Origin: Rhodospirillales bacterium
GTDB lineage: Bacteria; Pseudomonadota; Alphaproteobacteria; Rhodospirillales; JASLLV01
Assembly: GCA_030754475.1 (NCBI GenBank)
Contig: JASMAE010000148.1
Location: forward strand, 1-9,323
Length of the DNA: 9,323 nucleotides
Direction of reading: 5' to 3'
The notes under the pieces are model-generated. The model was not told the origin of the DNA and searched no databases. It saw nothing but the letters and a program-made list of their open reading frames with translations. Positions 1 to 6,137 of the stretch are shown here, one piece after another (positions within the stretch are counted from its first letter, which is position 1; every line of letters begins with the position of its first letter). A program made the translations under genes and the position numbers.

Positions 1-573
1 CCGGTCTGGGGTGGCGTCATGGATCCGGTTCTTGCCGACCACCACCACGGGCGCGCGGTCACACCCGCCCACGCAGGGCACCGCGACGACGCGGACACCG
101 TCGTCCAGCCCGTCCGATAGGGTTCGCCGGAGATCCTCGGCACCGCCGAGCGCGCAGGCGATCCCGTTGCACACCCGGACGGTCACGGGGGGCGGCGGGT
201 CCGCGCCCTCCTTCATCACGTCGAAGTGGGCGTAAAAGGTCGCGACCTCGTAGACCTCGGCTTGCGCGAGGCCCATGTGCTCGGCAAGGGCCGCGAGATG
301 CGCAGCTGAAAGGCAACCGCAAAGGTCCTGGATCCGGTGCAAATTCTCGATCAAATCGCCGCGCCCGAACGCCGAAGTGGGAACGAGCGCGCGAATCTCG
401 TCAAGCGCCTGGGCAGCGACCTGGCGCCCCTTGGGGTAGGCCCATTTCCGGGGCTCGCCTTCGCTTTTGCCTCTCCCTTTCCGGGTGCGCGTTGCGCCGT
501 CGTCCGCCAAGGGATACCTCGCAGTCTCGATCCGCGTTCCGCCGCGGAAGATAGGTCGATCGGTTCTCGGCAT
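1..573 (-). CDS. NAD-dependent formate dehydrogenase beta subunit (NuoE-NuoF type), partial
   Basis: I recognise the N-terminal part of a NuoE-like [2Fe-2S] protein of the kind fused to a NuoF-like FMN/Fe-S module in cytoplasmic NAD-dependent formate dehydrogenases. That module passes electrons from formate oxidation to NAD+. The frame is open from ATG at 573 to the left edge, giving 191 codons without a stop, so the C-terminus lies outside the window. The thioredoxin-like ferredoxin domain covers roughly residues 50-185. It carries the expected four cysteines as C-x4-C (C135, C140) and C-x3-C (C167, C171, in CVGGCDRAP). The stretch AEVYEVATFYAHFD around residues 105-118 is typical of the family. 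The first 45 residues are basic and poorly conserved, so the true start could be further in; only a weak GAG precedes the ATG. The gene is divergent from the chemotaxis operon. The alternative is a stand-alone NuoE/FdsG subunit, because the NuoF part cannot be seen. The family call is firm; the fusion is an inference. Confidence 0.8.
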   Translation of the reverse strand, partial: MPRTDRPIFRGGTRIETARYPLADDGATRTRKGRGKSEGEPRKWAYPKGRQVAAQALDEIRALVPTSAFGRGDLIENLHRIQDLCGCLSAAHLAALAEHMGLAQAEVYEVATFYAHFDVMKEGADPPPPVTVRVCNGIACALGGAEDLRRTLSDGLDDGVRVVAVPCVGGCDRAPVVVVGKNRIHDATPDR

Positions 574-626
574 TATCTCGTTCCGCTTGGCGATGACAAG
601 GAAGCGGTGGGACCCGCGGCGCCATT

Positions 627-652
627 TCGATATGCTCATCGTGGTCGATATG
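627..652. repeat. Short direct repeat TCGATATG in the divergent intergenic region
   Basis: TCGATATG occurs at 627-634 and again at 645-652, with start points 18 bases apart. The pair lies between the divergent formate dehydrogenase gene and the che operon. Spacing close to two helical turns would suit a dimeric regulator bound to one face of the DNA, but an 8-base repeat can arise by chance. I could not identify a convincing promoter in 574-759. Confidence 0.25.
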
Positions 653-759
653 TTGATGGTGGGAACGGGAAGCGTCGTCGCGACCGTGCCCAGGTATCGG
701 GCGCGACTGGTGGGCACCCTTGGAGAGACGAGCGACAAGGGTCGCGCGAGGGAGACGAC

Positions 760-1398
760 ATGGACGCGAGCATCCGGATCGCCCAACTGCTTTGCTCCCG
801 GCTCTGCCATGACCTCGCCGGCCCCGCAGGAGCCGTCAACGCCGGGGTCGAATTCCTGAGCGAGGGCATCGGCGAGGCAAGCGAGGCCGCCGGCCTCGCC
901 TTGCAGGCGGCGCACCAGATGACCCGCCGCCTCGAATTCTACAGGGCCGCCTTCGGCCGCGCGGGCGGGGCCGCGCTCGACGACGCCAAGCGGCTTGCGT
1001 CGGGGTTTCTCGCCGAAGGCGGGATCGTCTTGGACTGGCCGGACGGCCCCGATCAGCAAGAGCTTGTTGCCGACATGCCTTCGGTATCGAAGCTCGTGCT
1101 CAACATGATCCTGTTGGGAGTCGAGTCGCTTCCAAGGGGCGGAACGCTTGGCGTCCGTATCGCCACCCGAACCGCAGCCACCGCCGTCACGGTGCATGCC
1201 GCCGGCGACGGGGCGCGGATTCGGGAAGACGTCGTTCCCGCCATGGATGCCGCGGCATCGATCGAGCTGCTGTCGCCGCTCAACATCCACGGACACTTCC
1301 TCGCCCGGCTCGCGCGCGACCTCGGAACGACGGTCCGGGTTTCGACCGTCCGAGACGGCGTCGTCGAACTGAGCGCGGAAGTGTCGAGCAGCGCCTGA
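760..1398 (+). CDS. ChpT-like histidine phosphotransferase (DUF2328 family)
   Basis: The 212-aa product resembles ChpT, the alphaproteobacterial phosphotransferase that has the fold of a histidine kinase (DHp dimerisation domain plus a degenerate ATPase-like domain) but moves phosphate between receiver domains without using ATP. The phospho-acceptor is probably His17 in the motif SRLCHDLAGPAGAVNAG, matching the RLCHD motif of the family. Residues 1-75 would form the helical hairpin and 80-212 the degenerate ATPase-like domain, with no recognisable nucleotide-binding G boxes. The open frame reaches back to 337, but the first 141 codons of that frame run antisense to the divergent gene. I chose ATG 760 because GAGGGAG (748-754) sits 5 bases upstream and the family homology begins there. 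It is the first gene of the che cluster. A receiver partner is available nearby in the hybrid CheA. Whether it is a true ChpT orthologue of the CckA-CtrA relay or a chemosensory paralogue cannot be decided here. Confidence 0.8.
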   Translation: MDASIRIAQLLCSRLCHDLAGPAGAVNAGVEFLSEGIGEASEAAGLALQAAHQMTRRLEFYRAAFGRAGGAALDDAKRLASGFLAEGGIVLDWPDGPDQQELVADMPSVSKLVLNMILLGVESLPRGGTLGVRIATRTAATAVTVHAAGDGARIREDVVPAMDAAASIELLSPLNIHGHFLARLARDLGTTVRVSTVRDGVVELSAEVSSSA

Positions 1399-1402
1399 TT
1401 CA

Positions 1403-1417
1403 CGACGCGAGGCGTCG
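1403..1417 (+). other. Short hairpin after the ChpT-like gene
   Basis: CGACGC (1403-1408) and GCGTCG (1412-1417) form a perfect 6-bp stem with a GAG loop, four bases after the ChpT-like stop codon. No T tract follows, so it is not a classical intrinsic terminator. It could stabilise the upstream mRNA end or lower read-through. The GAGG of loop and stem (1409-1412) might also serve as a ribosome binding site for the small ORF at 1424. Confidence 0.3.
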
Positions 1418-1423
1418 ATACCA

Positions 1424-1579
1424 ATGTCGAACCCGATATTGCAGAAGCCCGGCGGCACCTTCCCTATGTCCATATCCGGCCCGAACGGCGGCCCGATTGC
1501 CGGCGCCGGCAAAAGGCCTAAGCGCCCAATTCACCGGCCGTCCCGCCTCTTGGAAGCGACGCGATGGACGATCTGCTGA
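1424..1579 (+). CDS. Possible 51-aa small protein between the ChpT-like gene and cheA
   Basis: An unrecognised ORF of 51 codons starts with ATG at 1424 and ends with TGA at 1577-1579, overlapping the cheA start by 16 bases. The product begins MSNPILQKPGGTFPMSISG, is rich in glycine and proline in the middle (GPNGGPIAGAGK) and basic towards the C-terminus (KRPKRP, then RPSRLLEATRW). It has no signal peptide or membrane segment. By my hand count 41 of 51 sense codons end in G or C (about 80%), which resembles the surrounding genes. GAGG at 1409-1412 is a possible but distant ribosome binding site. The overlap with cheA would suit translational coupling. The other possibility is that this is leader sequence that is open by chance. 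No function is proposed. Confidence 0.35.
   Translation: MSNPILQKPGGTFPMSISGPNGGPIAGAGKRPKRPIHRPSRLLEATRWTIC
1497..1512. repeat. Perfect 16-bp palindrome TTGCCGGCGCCGGCAA
   Basis: The sequence at 1497-1512 equals its own reverse complement over all 16 bases. It lies 52 bases upstream of the cheA start, inside the possible small ORF, where it encodes Ile-Ala-Gly-Ala-Gly-Lys. It could be a dimeric operator or an mRNA hairpin near the cheA translation start. In GC-rich DNA, runs of GCCGGC are common, so the evidence is modest. Confidence 0.3.
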
Positions 1580-4341
1580 GCGAGTTTCTTACCGAGACGG
1601 CCGAGAACCTTGCCGTCCTCGACGTGGAGCTCGCCAAGTTCGGACAGGAGCCGAACGATACCTCGATCCTGGGAAACATTTTCCACCTGATGCACACCAT
1701 CAAGGGAACCAGCGGGTTTCTCGGCCTCCCCCGCCTCGAGAAAATAGCCCACGCCGGCGAGGATGTGCTCGGAAAGTTCCGCGACGGTGCGCTTCAGGTG
1801 ACGCCCGAAGCGGTGACGTTGATTCTGAGGTGCATCGACTCCGTGCGCGAGCTTTTGGGCGAACTGGAGGAATCGGGGTCGGAACCGCTGGGCGACGATT
1901 TCGCGTTGATCGCCGCGTTGCGGGCAATGGCGGACGGGGATGCGCGAGCCAAGGTCGCAGACGAGCCGGCAGCGGCCGAGACGGGAGGAGCGCAATCTCC
2001 AGCGCCGGTGGGACCGGCGACCTTCGACGACGATTCCCCCGTAGCCCGCGCGCCTCTGGACGAATTCGCCGCGGCGCCGGGCACGGGCGTGACCGCGGCA
2101 TGGGATGGCGAGATCGCGGCGTCGATCACCTTCGAGCGCGCATCGGAAGGTGACTCGCACCCCGGCCTGCAGCCCGCACCCGAGCCATCGCCGGTGGTGC
2201 CGGCGACCGGAACGGCCCTCGCCGAAACACCGGAGAGCGCCCCCGTCGAGGGCAAAGGAAAGGCGGATACGGCACCGAAGGAACCGTCGGTGGCCACCCA
2301 GTCGATCGGGGTCAACGTCGCGCTTCTCGAAAACCTCATGACCCTCATCAGCGAGCTGGTGCTCACGCGCAACCAGCTTCTGCAGATGGTCCGGGACAAT
2401 GACGATTCCGAATTTACCGCTCCCTTGCAGCGCCTGAGCCACGTCACCACCGATCTTAAGGACGCGGTGATGAAGACGCGCATGCAACCCATCGGCGACG
2501 CCTGGGCGAAGTTGCCGCGGATCGTGCGCGACCTTTCGGTAGATTCCGGCAAGAAAATCGAGCTCGTGATGCTCGGCGCCAGCACCGAAATCGACCGTCA
2601 GATCCTCGATCTCATCGAGGACTCGCTCACCCACATGGTACGCAACTCGGCCGATCACGGCTTGGAGACCTCCGAAGAGCGCGCCGCGCTCGGCAAGCCC
2701 GAAACCGGCACGGTCACGCTCAACGCCTATCACGAAGTCGGGCACATCATCATCGACATCGGCGACGACGGCCGCGGCCTCAACATGAACAGGGTCCGCG
2801 AAAAGATCGCGGCGAACGGGCTCGCGACCGACGCCGAGCTCGACGCGATGAGCGACCAACAGATTCAGCAGTTCATTTTCAAGGCGGGTTTTTCGACCCC
2901 CGAAAAGGTGACGCCGGTCGCGGGCCGCGGCGTCGGCATGCACACCGTGCGCAAGAACATCGAGAAGATCGGCGGCGCGATCGAATTGAAGTCGGTGGCG
3001 GGCCGCGGCTCGACCTTCACGATCAAGATCCCCTTGGCGCTGGCGATCGTCTCGGCCTTGATCGTCGAGTGCAGCGGCGAGCGCTTTGCGATTCCCCTGA
3101 TCAGCGTCGTCGAACTGGTGCGGGCCTCGGGCAAGGCTCAAGACGCGATCGTGAAAATCAACGATTCTCGGGTGCTGCGGTTACGTAACCGGCTCGTGCC
3201 CTTGGTGTCGCTTCACGATTTGTTGAATCTCAGCAACAATCACAAGAGCGAGCGCGACGATCTTTACATCGTCGTCACCCAGGTCGGGACCGACACTTTT
3301 GGCATCATCGTCGACCGGGTCTTCGACATCGAAGAGATCGTCGTCATGCCGGTTTCGCCGATCCTCCGCCACATCCCGTCCTATTCCGGCAACACCATCC
3401 TCGGCGACGGCAGCGTCATCATGATCCTCGATCCGAACGGCATTGCGGCGGGCGCGGGCGGGGCCGCGGTCGGCGGGGCGGAGACAACGGAAGCGGCCTC
3501 GCGCTTCAGCGCGGCCGAGGAAGAAAAGGCCCGATTGCTGATCTTCCGGGCCGGCGGCAATGAACTGAAGGCCGTGCCGCTCGGCCTCGTCGCGCGACTG
3601 GAGGAAATCGATATGGCAAACGTGGAACGTGCCCACGGCCACCTGGTCGTCCAGTACCGGGGGCGGCTCATGCCGCTGGTACCCTTCGATCCGGCGCACG
3701 CGTTGAAGACCGAGGGGCGGCAGTCAATCTTGGTATTCACCGACCGCGACCGCTCGATGGGTCTCGCCGTCGACGAGATCGTCGACACCGTCGAAGACGT
3801 CCTGGACGTCGAGCTGACCTCGCACCGGCCCGGCCTGATTGGAAGCGCGGTCATCGACCGCAAGGCGACCGACGTGATCGACGCCGGCTACTACCTGAGA
3901 CAGGCATTCCCCGATTGGTTCGACGCCGAGCGCGGACAGGCGCCCGGCGCCGCCGGCAGCGCGAAATCGGTGCTGCTGGTGGATGACAGCGCCTTCGTCC
4001 GCAACCTGCTCGTACCGTTGCTTTCGGTCAACGGCTACAACGTGACCACCACCGAGACCGCCGCCGACGCGTTGCGGCTGAGAGAATCCGGCGCCCGCTT
4101 CGACATTATCGTCAGCGACATCGAAATGCCCGGCATGGACGGTTTCGCGTTCGCCGAGGCGGTTCGCAATGACGACCGCTGGCGGGACACGCCGATGGTT
4201 GCGCTGTCTTCTCATGCCATCGAACAGGATTTTGCGCGCGGCCGCGCCTTCGGTTTCGACGATTTCGTCGCCAAGTTCGACCGCGACGGACTTGTCCACT
4301 CGCTCACCCAATCGGTCAGAAACAGCAAGAATTCCGAATGA
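1564..4341 (+). CDS. cheA: Hybrid chemotaxis histidine kinase CheA with tandem CheW-like domains and a C-terminal receiver
   Basis: The 925-aa cytoplasmic kinase would couple chemoreceptor arrays to response regulators. Domains in order: Hpt (1-105) with phospho-His44 in HTIKGTSGF; an Ala/Pro-rich linker (about 130-245) with no recognisable P2 domain; the dimerisation domain (about 247-315); the ATPase domain with N box D353-N361 (DSLTHMVRN), G1 box D398-G405 (DIGDDGRG) and G2 box G454-G458 (GRGVG); a CheW domain (about 484-640); a second, more divergent CheW-like domain (about 655-795); and a receiver with acidic pair D807-D808, phospho-acceptor D852 (SDIEMPGMDG), S882 and K904. All catalytic motifs look intact. 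ATG 1564 has GGAAG (1552-1556) 7 bases upstream. The stop TGA overlaps an ATG at 4338, an arrangement normally seen with a coupled downstream gene, yet only a 25-codon frame follows. The attached receiver could act as a phosphate sink or feed the ChpT-like protein encoded upstream. At 925 aa it is longer than classical CheA (about 650 aa) because of the extra C-terminal domains. Confidence 0.95.
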   Translation: MDDLLSEFLTETAENLAVLDVELAKFGQEPNDTSILGNIFHLMHTIKGTSGFLGLPRLEKIAHAGEDVLGKFRDGALQVTPEAVTLILRCIDSVRELLGELEESGSEPLGDDFALIAALRAMADGDARAKVADEPAAAETGGAQSPAPVGPATFDDDSPVARAPLDEFAAAPGTGVTAAWDGEIAASITFERASEGDSHPGLQPAPEPSPVVPATGTALAETPESAPVEGKGKADTAPKEPSVATQSIGVNVALLENLMTLISELVLTRNQLLQMVRDNDDSEFTAPLQRLSHVTTDLKDAVMKTRMQPIGDAWAKLPRIVRDLSVDSGKKIELVMLGASTEIDRQILDLIEDSLTHMVRNSADHGLETSEERAALGKPETGTVTLNAYHEVGHIIIDIGDDGRGLNMNRVREKIAANGLATDAELDAMSDQQIQQFIFKAGFSTPEKVTPVAGRGVGMHTVRKNIEKIGGAIELKSVAGRGSTFTIKIPLALAIVSALIVECSGERFAIPLISVVELVRASGKAQDAIVKINDSRVLRLRNRLVPLVSLHDLLNLSNNHKSERDDLYIVVTQVGTDTFGIIVDRVFDIEEIVVMPVSPILRHIPSYSGNTILGDGSVIMILDPNGIAAGAGGAAVGGAETTEAASRFSAAEEEKARLLIFRAGGNELKAVPLGLVARLEEIDMANVERAHGHLVVQYRGRLMPLVPFDPAHALKTEGRQSILVFTDRDRSMGLAVDEIVDTVEDVLDVELTSHRPGLIGSAVIDRKATDVIDAGYYLRQAFPDWFDAERGQAPGAAGSAKSVLLVDDSAFVRNLLVPLLSVNGYNVTTTETAADALRLRESGARFDIIVSDIEMPGMDGFAFAEAVRNDDRWRDTPMVALSSHAIEQDFARGRAFGFDDFVAKFDRDGLVHSLTQSVRNSKNSE

Positions 4342-4440
4342 TCGGTGCGGCGCCGACCGCGATTCGCCCGGTTGTTCACCCCGTGACTGGCTCTTATCAT
4401 CGTCGCGGTCGCTGACGTCGCTTGGTCCCCGGTGGAGGTG

Positions 4441-4454
4441 CCCCGCTCGCGGGG
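4441..4454 (+). other. GC hairpin just upstream of cheY
   Basis: CCCCGCTCGCGGGG at 4441-4454 is a perfect inverted repeat that could fold with a 4-base loop and a 5-bp stem. It sits between a strong purine-rich GGAGG (4434-4438) and the cheY start at 4466, in the 124-base gap after cheA. It could bring the GGAGG closer to the start codon or affect cheY translation. No T tract follows, so a terminator is unlikely. The rest of the gap (4342-4440) shows no recognisable gene or cheW fragment. Confidence 0.3.
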
Positions 4455-4465
4455 TGGGTCTTGCT

Positions 4466-4831
4466 ATGAAATCTTGCTTGATCGTCGACGCCTCGAAGGT
4501 GATCCGCTTGGTCGCGCGGAAAATCCTGGAAGACCTGGAGTTCGAATCCGAAGAGGTGGCGGATGGCCAAAGCGCGCTTGAGGCGTGCAGGCGGAGAATG
4601 CCGTCGGCGATCCTCCTGGACTGGAACTTGCCGGTGATGAGCGGAATCGAATTCCTTCGCGCCTTGCGCTCCCTTCCCGGGGGAGAGGCGCCGCGGGTTC
4701 TTTTCTGCACCATCGAGAACGACCTTCAGCACATCCAAGACGCGATCAAGGCGGGCGCGGACGAATACATCATGAAGCCGTTCGACAGCGAAATCATCCA
4801 GGCGAAGTTCGCTCAGGTCGGCCTGCTGTAG
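4466..4831 (+). CDS. cheY: Single-domain response regulator, CheY-type
   Basis: The 121-aa protein consists only of a receiver domain, as expected for CheY, the diffusible output of CheA. The phospho-acceptor is D52 in LLDWNLPVMSG, which shares the DWN triad with Escherichia coli CheY. T82 (CTIEN) and K104 (YIMKPF) fill the conserved Thr/Ser and Lys positions. The acidic pair near the N-terminus is incomplete: the sequence is IVDAS (D8, A9) where DD is usual, so the residue equivalent to the Mg2+ ligand D13 is alanine. I chose ATG 4466 because the domain begins immediately (MKSCLIVD); GTG 4454 in the same frame would add four residues. The gene lies 124 bases after cheA and is followed after 16 bases by the cheB remnant. 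Some receivers with a substituted second Asp still function, so activity cannot be judged from sequence. Confidence 0.88.
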   Translation: MKSCLIVDASKVIRLVARKILEDLEFESEEVADGQSALEACRRRMPSAILLDWNLPVMSGIEFLRALRSLPGGEAPRVLFCTIENDLQHIQDAIKAGADEYIMKPFDSEIIQAKFAQVGLL

Positions 4832-4847
4832 CCGGGCGGAGGTGCGC

Positions 4848-5096
4848 GTGGTCGAGTATCGGAAATCCATACGGGCGATGTTGAGCGCCGCGAGACGGGT
4901 GGCGACGGGTCTCATCCGAGCCATGGTGGTGGATGATTCCGCGGTCGTGCGCGGGCTGATCACGCGCATGCCGGAAAGCGAGTCCGGTATCGAGGCCGTC
5001 GCCTCCGTCGCAAACGGCCGGGCGGCGTTGTCGGGGCTGCCGCTCGACGGGCGCGCCCCGTACGTGCTCACGCACCTCTGGAAGGGCGCGCGATGA
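4848..5096 (+). pseudogene. cheB: Internally deleted cheB remnant (82 codons, in frame)
   Basis: CheB is the receptor methylesterase/deamidase that opposes CheR, and is normally about 350-390 aa with a receiver and a catalytic domain. Here only 82 codons remain. Residues 22-61 match the first beta-alpha-beta part of a CheB receiver (LIRAMVVDDSAVVRGLITRM, then EAVASVANGRAAL). Residues 63-82 (GLPLDGRAPYVLTHLWKGAR) resemble the extreme CheB C-terminus, which in relatives ends in a LPLD-x-x-AP motif. The phospho-acceptor Asp and the whole Ser/His/Asp methylesterase domain are absent. The join near codons 61-63 (about 5028-5036) keeps the reading frame, and the stop overlaps the cheR start as ATGA, as expected for a full-length cheB. 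GTG 4848 has GGAGG (4838-4842) 5 bases upstream; GTG 4842 is possible but overlaps that site. Explanations are a real in-frame deletion of roughly 0.9 kb or an assembly collapse. The N-terminal identity is firm, the C-terminal match less so. Confidence 0.65.
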
Positions 5097-5959
5097 AACC
5101 CGACGACTTTGCGTTCCTGAGCGATCTCGTCAAGAGCCGCTCCGGACTAGTCCTGACCCGAGACAAGGCCTACCTGCTCGAAAGCCGGCTGATGCCGTTG
5201 GCGCGGAAACGGAACATGAAGGGGGTGGACGAACTGGTCCGCGTCCTTCGCGCCCGCCGCGACGAGGGACTCGCGCGCGACGTCACCGAGGCGATGACGA
5301 TCAACGAGTCTTTTTTCTTCCGCGATATCGAACCGTTCGATCTGTTCCGCAACACGGTTCTGCCGATCTTTCGCAAGAGCCGCGCCGACACCCGATCTAT
5401 GCGCATCTGGTCGGCTGCCGCATGCTGCGGCCAGGAGCCATACACCATCGCCATGGTGCTGAAGGAGGAAGCGGCGAAGCTCGCCGGTTGGCGCATCGAA
5501 ATCCTGGGGACGGACATCTCCGGCGACATGGTGGCAAAGGCGCGGGCCGGCGTTTATTCGCAGTTCGAGGTCCAGCGCGGGCTGCCCATCACCCTTCTCG
5601 TGAAGTATTTCAAGAAGCAGGGCGAGATGTGGCAAATCGACCCGTCATTGCGGGCAATGGTCCAGTACCAAGAGCACGATCTTCTTCATGACCTGCGGCC
5701 GCTCGGAAGATTCGACGTGGTTTTCTGCCGCAACGTCCTTATCTACTTCGACCCCGAGACCAAGACGCGGGTGCTCGAGGGCATTGCCCGGGTCATGCCC
5801 CCAGACGGCCTTTTGTTCCTGGGCGGCGCCGAGACCGTGATCGGCGTAACCGACCGTTTCAAACCCGTCCCCGGTCAACGCGGTATTTTTTGCCTCAACC
5901 GCGACCCCGCAAGCGCCGCGCATCCGGAATCGGCGGCTTCGGGCGCCGGCGCACGCTGA
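5093..5959 (+). CDS. cheR: Chemotaxis protein methyltransferase CheR
   Basis: The 288-aa S-adenosylmethionine-dependent enzyme methylates glutamates on chemoreceptors during adaptation. The N-terminal helical CheR domain covers about residues 1-75, including the family-typical TINESFFFRD around residues 68-77. The methyltransferase domain follows, with the SAM-binding loop IWSAAACCGQEPYTIAM (about 104-120), the acidic TDIS turn near residue 140, and the conserved FCRNVLIYF near 212-220. GGAET near residue 244 is also characteristic. The length is usual for CheR. The start ATG 5093 overlaps the stop of the cheB remnant (ATGA), so translation is probably coupled. The last 20 residues are Ala/Ser-rich and probably disordered. 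All expected motifs are present, so the enzyme looks functional even though its partner CheB is truncated. It is the last gene of the che operon. Confidence 0.95.
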   Translation: MKPDDFAFLSDLVKSRSGLVLTRDKAYLLESRLMPLARKRNMKGVDELVRVLRARRDEGLARDVTEAMTINESFFFRDIEPFDLFRNTVLPIFRKSRADTRSMRIWSAAACCGQEPYTIAMVLKEEAAKLAGWRIEILGTDISGDMVAKARAGVYSQFEVQRGLPITLLVKYFKKQGEMWQIDPSLRAMVQYQEHDLLHDLRPLGRFDVVFCRNVLIYFDPETKTRVLEGIARVMPPDGLLFLGGAETVIGVTDRFKPVPGQRGIFCLNRDPASAAHPESAASGAGAR

Positions 5960-5961
5960 CC

Positions 5962-6031
5962 GGCCGTCGCCGGCCCGCCTCCCGGGGCGTTGGGTGGTTG
6001 CCCGTCGTGGAGCCGCCGCGCCGAAGGCGCG
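5962..6031 (+). terminator. GC-rich hairpins after cheR, possible terminator region
   Basis: Two inverted repeats lie between cheR and guaB: GGCCG/CGGCC with a TCGC loop (5962-5975), and a perfect CGCGCC-GAA-GGCGCG stem-loop (6017-6031). Neither is followed by a run of T, so they are not textbook intrinsic terminators, although GC-rich bacteria often use such structures. Their place at the end of the che operon supports a role in ending transcription, but this is an inference. Confidence 0.35.
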
Positions 6032-6079
6032 AGCCGGCCCCGGAAAACCTCAGGGCGCTCATGCGCCTGTCAAACCTGC

Positions 6080-6108
6080 TTGGCATCAACACATACGGCG
6101 TGTTAGAT
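6080..6108 (+). promoter_or_regulatory. Candidate sigma-70 type promoter for guaB
   Basis: TTGGCA (6080-6085), one base from the consensus -35 TTGACA, is followed after exactly 17 bases by TTAGAT (6103-6108), a weak -10 hexamer. Transcription would start near 6114-6116, giving a short leader of about 20-25 bases before ATG 6138 with its GGAGG. The location in an otherwise non-coding, locally less GC-rich stretch supports it. The -10 element matches the consensus at only three of six positions. Confidence 0.45.
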
Positions 6109-6137
6109 ACGCGCCCCTGATGGACCCTGGAGGCGGT

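Noticed and set aside
337..759. Upstream extension of the ChpT-like frame by 141 codons
   Set aside because: It runs antisense to the formate dehydrogenase subunit, has no family similarity, and a good ribosome binding site precedes ATG 760.
1531..3141. 536-codon minus-strand open frame opposite cheA
   Set aside because: It is a shadow of the GC-rich cheA codons. The plus strand encodes intact kinase motifs throughout, and the minus-strand protein is Arg/His/Asp-rich without recognisable domains.
4338..4415. 25-codon ORF overlapping the cheA stop, considered as a cheW remnant or small protein
   Set aside because: It has no CheW similarity and its third-position bias is weak (10 of 24 codons after the ATG end in T). 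It is kept only as a possible scar in the findings.
5994..6137. Upstream extension of the guaB frame by 48 codons
   Set aside because: The added residues do not belong to IMP dehydrogenase, the extension covers the candidate promoter, and ATG 6138 has a strong GGAGG.
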